NCBI RefSeq assembly: GCF_000717595.1
Contig: NZ_JNZO01000024.1
Coordinates: forward strand, 109,092 to 173,091
Direction of reading: 5' to 3'
Origin: Streptomyces flavochromogenes
Lineage (GTDB): Bacteria; Actinomycetota; Actinomycetes; Streptomycetales; Streptomycetaceae
DNA length: 64,000 bases
This document shows, piece by piece, positions 58,974 through 64,000 of this stretch. Under the pieces are notes generated by a model that worked only from the letters and a program-made list of their open reading frames with translations, did no database searches and was not told where the DNA came from. Position 1 is the first letter of the stretch. The number at the start of each line of letters is the position of its first letter. Made by a program: the position numbers and the translations under genes.

Positions 58974-59912
58974 ATGTCAGCAGTCATCATCGTCCTGATC
59001 ATTCTGGTGGTGCTCGTCTTCATCGCCCTGATCAAGACGATCCAGGTCATTCCGCAGGCGAGCGCGGCGATCGTGGAGCGCTTCGGCCGCTACACCCGCA
59101 CGCTCAACGCCGGGCTGAACATCGTCGTCCCGTTCATCGACTCGATCCGCAACCGGATCGACCTCCGCGAACAGGTCGTCCCGTTCCCGCCGCAGCCGGT
59201 GATCACCCAGGACAACCTCGTCGTCAACATCGACACGGTCATCTACTACCAGGTGACCGACGCGAGGGCCGCGACCTACGAGGTCGCCAGTTACATCCAG
59301 GCGATCGAGCAGCTCACCGTCACCACCCTGCGCAACATCATCGGCGGCATGGACCTGGAGCGGACCCTGACCTCCCGCGAGGAGATCAACGCCGCGCTCC
59401 GCGGCGTCCTCGACGAGGCCACCGGCAAGTGGGGCATCCGCGTCAACCGCGTCGAGCTCAAGGCGATCGAGCCGCCGACCTCCATCCAGGACTCGATGGA
59501 GAAGCAGATGCGCGCCGAGCGCGACAAGCGCGCCGCGATCCTCACCGCCGAAGGCACCCGCCAGTCCGCCATCCTCACCGCGGAGGGCGAGAAGCAGTCC
59601 GCGATCCTGCGCGCCGAGGGCGAGTCCAAGGCCGCCGCACTGCGCGCCGAAGGCGAGGCCCAGGCCGTCCGTACGGTCTTCGAGGCCATCCATGCCGGCG
59701 ATCCGGACCAGAAGCTGCTCTCGTACCAGTACCTCCAGATGCTCCCGAAGATCGCCGAGGGCGACGCCAACAAGCTCTGGATCGTGCCCAGCGAGATCGG
59801 CGACGCCCTCAAGGGACTCTCGGGCGCCTTCGGCAACAAGGACGGCAGCGTCCCCGGCTTCAACACCAAGACCGTCGGGGCCCAGAGGCGAGAAGAACCG
59901 CCGGTTGACTGA
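58974..59912 (+). CDS. SPFH/band 7 (paraslipin-type) protein
   Basis: The 312-aa protein has an N-terminal membrane anchor (about 3-20), an SPFH domain (about 25-190: IPQASAAIVERFGRYTRTL and LREQVVPFPPQPVITQDNL), and a coiled-coil with EGE-type repeats (ILTAEGTRQSAILTAEGEKQ, and similar). It forms large membrane rings in lipid microdomains. Together with the NfeD protein it likely supports membrane integrity or protein turnover. Confidence 0.94.
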   Translation: MSAVIIVLIILVVLVFIALIKTIQVIPQASAAIVERFGRYTRTLNAGLNIVVPFIDSIRNRIDLREQVVPFPPQPVITQDNLVVNIDTVIYYQVTDARAATYEVASYIQAIEQLTVTTLRNIIGGMDLERTLTSREEINAALRGVLDEATGKWGIRVNRVELKAIEPPTSIQDSMEKQMRAERDKRAAILTAEGTRQSAILTAEGEKQSAILRAEGESKAAALRAEGEAQAVRTVFEAIHAGDPDQKLLSYQYLQMLPKIAEGDANKLWIVPSEIGDALKGLSGAFGNKDGSVPGFNTKTVGAQRREEPPVD

Positions 59913-60010
59913 CACGTACACGTAATCTTCGTGCATGATCGGTGCGAGCCCCTCGACCCCGACGACGTCAGGGCGGGGAGGCGACTCACTGACCATGTAA
60001 GGAGATGGCG

Positions 60011-60778
60011 TTGTCCATCTGGGAAGCCCTGGCAGTCTTCGCCGCCGGCATCGGCGCCGGCACCATCAACACCATCGTCGGATCGGGAACGCTCATCACG
60101 TTCCCGGTCCTTCTCGCGACCGGACTCCCCCCGATCACCGCGAACGTCTCCAACGCCCTCGGCCTCGTCCCCGGTTCCATCAGCGGGGCCATCGGCTACC
60201 GGGCCGAACTCAAGGGCCAGAAGCGCCGCATCATCCGTCTCGGCGCCGCCGCGCTCGTCGGCGGCCTGATCGGCGCGATCCTGCTCCTCGCGCTGCCGTC
60301 CGACGCCTTCGACGCGATCGTCCCGGTCCTCATCGGCCTCGCGCTCGTCCTGGTCGTCCTCCAGCCCCGTATCGCCGCCGCCGTCAAGCGCCGCCGTGAA
60401 CAGACCGGAACCGAGGCCCACCCCGACGGCGGCCCCGTCCTCCTCGTGGGCCTCCTGTTCGCCAGCATGTACGGCGGATACTTCGGCGCAGCCCAGGGCG
60501 TGCTCTACCTCTCCCTGATGGGCCTGCTGCTCCACGACACCCTGCAGCGGATCAACGCGGTCAAGAACATCCTCGGCGCCCTCGTCAACGGCGTCGCCGC
60601 CGTCTTCTTCCTCTTCGTCGCCGAGTTCGACTGGACGGCCGTCCTGCTCATCGCCGTCGGCTCCACCATCGGCGGCCAGATCGGCGCCAAGGTCGGCCGC
60701 AAGCTGCCGCCCACGGTCCTGCGCGGAGTGATCATCGCGGTCGGCGTCATCGCCATCCTCCAGCTGACACTCCGTTAG
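60011..60778 (+). CDS. TauE/SafE family anion exporter-like membrane protein
   Basis: The 255-aa protein has seven or eight membrane helices and the TauE/SafE pattern: GAGTINTIVGSGTLITFPVL near residue 15 and a second half-repeat LLFASMYGGYFGAAQGVLYL. The family exports sulfite, sulfoacetate or related organic anions. TTG 60011 is chosen: AAGGAG lies 6 bases upstream and SIWEALAVFAAG is the family start, whereas the ATG at 60005 would be too close to that site. Confidence 0.9.
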   Translation: MSIWEALAVFAAGIGAGTINTIVGSGTLITFPVLLATGLPPITANVSNALGLVPGSISGAIGYRAELKGQKRRIIRLGAAALVGGLIGAILLLALPSDAFDAIVPVLIGLALVLVVLQPRIAAAVKRRREQTGTEAHPDGGPVLLVGLLFASMYGGYFGAAQGVLYLSLMGLLLHDTLQRINAVKNILGALVNGVAAVFFLFVAEFDWTAVLLIAVGSTIGGQIGAKVGRKLPPTVLRGVIIAVGVIAILQLTLR

Positions 60779-60799
60779 AACCGTCGGCCGGAAGGACGG

Positions 60800-60835
60800 A
60801 AGGGCCCCCTCCCCACACCGGGGGAGGGGGCCCTT
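60800..60835. terminator. Bidirectional terminator between TauE/SafE and HNH genes
   Basis: AAGGGCCCCCTCCCC pairs perfectly with GGGGAGGGGGCCCTT (15 bp, loop ACACCG), between two convergent stops. Confidence 0.88.
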
Positions 60836-60850
60836 CCCTACGAGACCGGG

Positions 60851-61357
60851 TTACGCGGCAGCCTTCGCCAGCCACTCCGGGAGCTCCGACCGCTCGCTCG
60901 CCCGCATCGCCAGCAGCATCGCGTCCGCGGGCGTCGGCTCGAACGGCTGGAACAGCAGCGGCATCCCCGCCTGCTCCGGCGTCCTGGCCGCCTTGCGGTG
61001 GTTGTCCTCGGCGCACGAGGCGACCGTGTTCAGCCAGCTGTCGCCACCGCCCTGCGCGCGCGGCACCACGTGGTCGACGGTCGTCGCCCGCCGCCCGCAG
61101 TACGCGCACCGGTGCTGGTCCCGCACCAGCACCCCCCTCCTCGACCACGGTGCCTGTCTTCGGAACGGCACCCGGACGTAGCGGCAGAGCCTGATCACCC
61201 GCGGCACCGGAAGATCGACGGCCGCACCTCGCACCCGCAGATCGGGATGGGCGTGCTCGACGACGGCCTTGTCCGTCAGGACCAGCACCACCGCACGGTT
61301 GAGAGAGACCGTCGACAGCGGCTCGAAGCTCGCGTTGAGTACCAGCGTGTCCCGCAT
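60851..61357 (-). CDS. HNH endonuclease, 168 aa
   Basis: The 168-aa protein has an N-terminal region RDTLVLNASFEPLSTVSLNRA and an HNH nuclease core: C84-AY-C87, D95-H96 in TTVDHVVPRAQGG, N110 and C115-AEDNH. The four Cys/His suggest a structural zinc. Such proteins occur in most Streptomyces genomes as a single copy with unknown biological role. ATG 61357 has GGAGG 8 bases upstream. It is not clearly mobile. Confidence 0.92.
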   Translation of the reverse strand: MRDTLVLNASFEPLSTVSLNRAVVLVLTDKAVVEHAHPDLRVRGAAVDLPVPRVIRLCRYVRVPFRRQAPWSRRGVLVRDQHRCAYCGRRATTVDHVVPRAQGGGDSWLNTVASCAEDNHRKAARTPEQAGMPLLFQPFEPTPADAMLLAMRASERSELPEWLAKAAA

Positions 61358-61472
61358 TGTGCCCACCTCCCGTGTGCAGGCCCGGCCCCGGAGCGGGGCG
61401 GTGGGGCCTGGATCAACGATGGCCGGGCCGGCCGGGGTCGGACAACGCAATATTTCCCGCGCAACAAAAGAT

Positions 61473-61507
61473 GCCCGCTTCTGATCTCTCCAAGACCAGA
61501 AGCGGGC
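61473..61507 (-). terminator. Intrinsic terminator of the YbhB gene, with U-run
   Basis: On the minus strand, GCCCGCTTCTG pairs with CAGAAGCGGGC around a 13-base loop and is followed by ATCTTTTGTTG. It is one of the few terminators here with a clear U-rich tail, 17 bases after the stop. Confidence 0.88.
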
Positions 61508-61524
61508 AAACAACAAACGAACGA

Positions 61525-62061
61525 TCAGACCGCCGCGGGAGCCGCGTACTCACCGATCAACTGGGCACGCCCCAGCGTGTGGAAGCGCAGGTTGAACCCG
61601 ACCACGGCGGGCGACACGTCGCCGTCCGGACCGAGCCTCTCGCTGTCCACCGCGTACACCGTGAACACATAGCGGTGCTCTTCTCCCGCCGGGGGAGCGG
61701 CACCACCGAAGTCCTTCGATCCGTAGTCGTTCCGGACGTGCACGGCCCCGGCCGGCAGCCCCGCGAACGACCCCGACCCGGCTCCGGCGGGCAGCTCGGT
61801 CACCGACGCCGGGATGTCGAACAGCACCCAGTGCCAGAACCCGCTGCCCGTCGGGGCGTCCGGGTCGAAGCAGGTGACGGCGAAGCTCTTCGTCTCCGCC
61901 GGGAACCCCTCCCAGCGCAGCTGCGGCGAGGTGTTCCCCGCCGCGTACACCTGCGCGTCCTTCAGGACCCCGCCCGGCGCGATGTCGTCGCTCACCACGG
62001 TGAACGCCGCCACCGGCGGATGGAAGTCATGCGGGAGCGGCGCCCTCTTGCCCTCGGACAC
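61525..62061 (-). CDS. YbhB/YbcL family (phosphatidylethanolamine-binding protein-like)
   Basis: The 178-aa protein has the PEBP pattern: [21 protein letters not shown], then [21 protein letters not shown] and [14 protein letters not shown]. The DPDAPTG and GHR-like stretches line a small anion pocket. PEBP-like proteins bind phospholipid head groups or act as kinase regulators in eukaryotes; bacterial roles are unclear. GTG 62061 has GGAGG 7 bases upstream. Confidence 0.93.
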   Translation of the reverse strand: MSEGKRAPLPHDFHPPVAAFTVVSDDIAPGGVLKDAQVYAAGNTSPQLRWEGFPAETKSFAVTCFDPDAPTGSGFWHWVLFDIPASVTELPAGAGSGSFAGLPAGAVHVRNDYGSKDFGGAAPPAGEEHRYVFTVYAVDSERLGPDGDVSPAVVGFNLRFHTLGRAQLIGEYAAPAAV

Positions 62062-62114
62062 GTCGAAACCTCCGTATCGCCCGTACTGCCTCAGCAGCCT
62101 TTACGGGCCCGAGC

Positions 62115-62897
62115 CTAGAGCCAGTTGCGGCGGCCGCCGACCTCGGCGAGCCACTGGTTCAGGTAAGCCGCCCAGTCGGTGGCGTGGAAGTCGTCCAGAC
62201 CCACCTTGAACGCACGGAACGAGTCGCTGCCCTCACCGAACAGACCCGGCTTCTTGTCCATCTCCAGGACGACGTCCATCTCACGGTCGTCCGCGACGAA
62301 GCTGACCTCGACCTGGTTCAGACCCCGGTACTGCTGCGGCGCGAAGAACTCGATCTCCTGGTAGAAGGGCAGCTTCTGCCGCGTCCCCCGGATGTGCCCG
62401 CGCTCCATGTCCGCGCTCTTGAAGCGGAAGCCCAGCTGGAGGAACGCGTCGAGGATCGCCTGCTGCGCCGGCAGCGGGTGCACGTTGACCGGGTCCAGGT
62501 CACCGGAGTCCACCGCGCGGGCGATCTCCAGCTCGGTGGTCACACCGATGTTCATCCCGCGCAGCTGCTGCCCCGAGACCGAGGTCACCGGCGTCTCCCA
62601 CGGGATCTCCAGACCGAACGGCACCACGTGCACCGCGCCGGCCTTCACCTCGAAGGCACCGCCCAGACGGACCTTGACGAACTCGATGTCCTGCTTGTGC
62701 TCCTGGTCGCCGCCCTCGACCTCGACGCGCGCCTGCAGGCCGACGGAGAGACCCTCGATCCGCTGGTCGACGCTGCCGCCCTGGATCCGGACCTCACCCT
62801 GGACGACACCACCGGGAACCACGTTCTCCTCGGTGAGCACCGTCTCCACGGTGGCCCCACCGGCGCCCAGGCTCGCGAGCAGCTTCTTGAATCCCAT
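62115..62897 (-). CDS. Spo0M-like sporulation-control protein
   Basis: The 260-aa protein has an arrestin-like N-terminal half (VETVLTEENVVPGGVVQGEV and RIQGGSVDQRIEGLSVGL) with beta strands, and a second half with FEVKAGAVHVVPFGLEIPWE. In Bacillus, Spo0M modulates sporulation; actinobacterial homologues are widespread and of unknown function. ATG 62897 has AAGGAG 8 bases upstream and is preferred over the GTG at 62906, which overlaps that site. Confidence 0.92.
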   Translation of the reverse strand: MGFKKLLASLGAGGATVETVLTEENVVPGGVVQGEVRIQGGSVDQRIEGLSVGLQARVEVEGGDQEHKQDIEFVKVRLGGAFEVKAGAVHVVPFGLEIPWETPVTSVSGQQLRGMNIGVTTELEIARAVDSGDLDPVNVHPLPAQQAILDAFLQLGFRFKSADMERGHIRGTRQKLPFYQEIEFFAPQQYRGLNQVEVSFVADDREMDVVLEMDKKPGLFGEGSDSFRAFKVGLDDFHATDWAAYLNQWLAEVGGRRNWL

Positions 62898-62971
62898 GAC
62901 CTTCACTCCTTCTCAGTCCTGACCCCTACATACGCGCGACGACCGTAGTCGGTTCCCCGCCGGACCCCCAC

Positions 62972-62977
62972 TACGCT
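62972..62977 (+). promoter_or_regulatory. -10 element upstream of the glycosylase gene
   Basis: TACGCT lies 8 bases before the ATG at 62986, again suggesting a leaderless or very short leader transcript. Confidence 0.4.
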
Positions 62978-62985
62978 CGTGCGCC

Positions 62986-63648
62986 ATGAGCGAGAGCCCC
63001 GACCGTACGCCGCTCCCACGGACCTTCTTCGACCGCCCGGTCCTCGACGTCGCCCCCGATCTCCTCGGCCGCACACTCGTCCGCCGTTCACCCGAAGGAC
63101 TGATGGAACTGCGCCTGACGGAGGTGGAGGCGTACGCCGGCGCGATCGACCCCGGCTCGCACGCCTTCCGGGGCCGGACGGCGCGCAACGCCGTCATGTT
63201 CGGCCCGCCCGGACACGCGTACGTCTACTTCACCTACGGCATGTGGCACTGCCTCAACCTGGTCTGCGGCCCCGAGGGCCAGGCGAGCGGGGTACTGCTG
63301 CGCGCGGGGGAGATCCTGAAGGGCGCCGACCTGGCCCGCCCCCGCCGGCGCTCGGCCCGTCACGACCGCGAGCTGGCCAAGGGCCCCGCCCGGCTGGCCA
63401 CGGCCCTCGACATCGCTCTCTCCCTGAACGGCACCGACACCTGCGCCGGCCCGGACGCCCCTCTCTCCCTCCTCACCGGCACCCCGCCCGCCCCCGGCCG
63501 GATCCGCAACGGCCCCCGCACGGGAGTCGGCGGCGACGGCGCCCCGCACCCCTGGCGCTTCTGGATCGACGAGGACCCGACGGTGAGTCCGTATCGTCCC
63601 CACTCGCCCCGGAGGCGCACACTTGACTCAAGACGTCCGACCGCCTAA
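62986..63648 (+). CDS. DNA-3-methyladenine glycosylase (MPG/AAG type)
   Basis: The 220-aa protein matches the AAG family: [26 protein letters not shown] with the conserved Glu, and [20 protein letters not shown] with the substrate-binding Tyr. It removes alkylated purines such as 3-methyladenine and hypoxanthine in base excision repair. The C-terminal 25 residues are a low-complexity tail. It is the last gene before the rRNA operon leader. Confidence 0.94.
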   Translation: MSESPDRTPLPRTFFDRPVLDVAPDLLGRTLVRRSPEGLMELRLTEVEAYAGAIDPGSHAFRGRTARNAVMFGPPGHAYVYFTYGMWHCLNLVCGPEGQASGVLLRAGEILKGADLARPRRRSARHDRELAKGPARLATALDIALSLNGTDTCAGPDAPLSLLTGTPPAPGRIRNGPRTGVGGDGAPHPWRFWIDEDPTVSPYRPHSPRRRTLDSRRPTA

Positions 63649-64000
63649 CGTAGCCCGAGCAGCTGGTTACGGGCCTGCTTGTTCAAGCACCCCGCAGCTG
63701 CCACCCACTACTCAAGATGACTCCCCAGCAGGGGCTTATTTCGGCATGCCGAAATTCGAATTCGATCGCTCGATTATGAGCCGCCGAAGAAATCAGCTAA
63801 TGTAGTGACCACGCCGAAAGGCGAAAGGCAGCCAACAGGCCACCGGATACAAACTCCGAACCGGAAACGGAACGGAAAAGGATCTGGTAAGGTTGGAAAC
63901 ACGAAGGGAAGCCCGGAGGAAAGCCCGAGAGGGTGAGTACAAAGGAAGCGTCCGTTCCTTGAGAACTCAACAGCGTGCCAAAAATCAACGCCAGATTAGT
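63649..64000 (+). promoter_or_regulatory. rRNA operon promoter and leader region (16S gene beyond window)
   Basis: No gene is present. The last about 120 bases (GGAAAGCCCGAGAGGGTGAG, then CCTTGAGAACTCAACAGCGT and GCCAAAAATCAACGCC) match the well-known leader of Streptomyces rRNA operons, which runs into 16S rRNA some 200 bases later. Candidate -10 boxes are TAATGT (63798-63803) and TAAGGT (63888-63893), suggesting multiple promoters as in rrnD. The base composition changes to AT-richer here. Confidence 0.88.

Noticed and set aside
60851..61357. HNH endonuclease as a sign of a mobile element
   Set aside because: Coding bias matches the neighbours, no repeats or integrase flank it, and the gene appears to be a core Streptomyces gene.
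63623..63805. Small plus-strand frame of 60 codons after the glycosylase gene
   Set aside because: It runs into the rRNA leader, has no ribosome site and shows AT-rich non-coding composition.
1..64000. CRISPR arrays, tRNA genes, insertion sequences or prophage genes
   Set aside because: No regularly spaced direct repeats, cloverleaf sequences, transposase or phage structural motifs were seen by eye; a tRNAscan or ISfinder search was not possible.

Overview
The window is a piece of a Streptomyces (or very close actinomycete) chromosome. Third codon positions are almost all G or C, GTG and TTG starts are common, many genes overlap by ATGA, GTGA or TGATG, and several families are typical of the genus: a cysteine-free chaplin, a 38-residue SGM_5486-type peptide behind an MFS pump, a twin-FHA ABC exporter and a Spo0M-type protein. 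The last 350 bases match the leader of a Streptomyces rRNA operon whose 16S gene lies just outside. I see no insertion sequence, prophage, CRISPR array, tRNA gene or biosynthetic cluster; this reads as core chromosome with a few variable patches.

Layout. 1-6.2 kb: a 5'-truncated alpha/beta hydrolase, an unrecognised protein, a VOC protein, a membrane-anchored zinc peptidase, an ABC-F ATPase and a small HTH protein. 6.3-7.1 kb: an enoyl-CoA hydratase-like enzyme. 7.2-10.3 kb: an alkaline-shock (Asp23/Gls24) envelope operon with a sigma-B-like promoter and a divergent companion gene. 10.3-15.8 kb, minus strand: SDR, GH15 glycosidase, SURF1, a Cys-rich small protein, a DEDD exonuclease with BRCT domain, and a TetR regulator. 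15.9-20.1 kb: a tightly overlapped catabolic cassette (acetoacetate decarboxylase family, SDR, two amidohydrolases) facing that TetR gene. 20.1-24.9 kb: VIT-family transporter, sterol desaturase coupled to lysoplasmalogenase, zinc alcohol dehydrogenase, CoA transferase. 25-30 kb: secreted subtilisin, DUF485 plus acetate-type symporter, moaA. 30-35.6 kb: small membrane proteins, tyrS and a tldD-pmbA pair.

35.8-43.4 kb holds the most unusual module: a 2032-residue P-loop ATPase with a GR-x-x-E motif, followed 1 base later by a 527-residue protein ending in an RNxxxH motif of the HEPN nuclease type. I propose it as a candidate NTPase-switch/RNase-effector system, possibly anti-phage or stress related. 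It sits directly before fabG-fabI, the fatty acid elongation reductases.

45.3-50.2 kb: a secreted protein, a GntR regulator facing a CynX-type MFS pump with a palindromic operator between them, small membrane peptides, a SixA phosphatase and serB. 50.4-56.5 kb: twin-FHA ABC exporter, transglycosylase, GAF-type two-component system and a ChpE-like chaplin. 56.6-63.6 kb: an unrecognised protein, then ABC ATPase, NfeD, SPFH and TauE/SafE genes, HNH endonuclease, YbhB, Spo0M-like protein and 3-methyladenine glycosylase, ending at the rrn leader.

Start codons were chosen from ribosome binding sites, gene overlaps and remembered family N-termini. No database search was run; family names rest on motifs read by eye.
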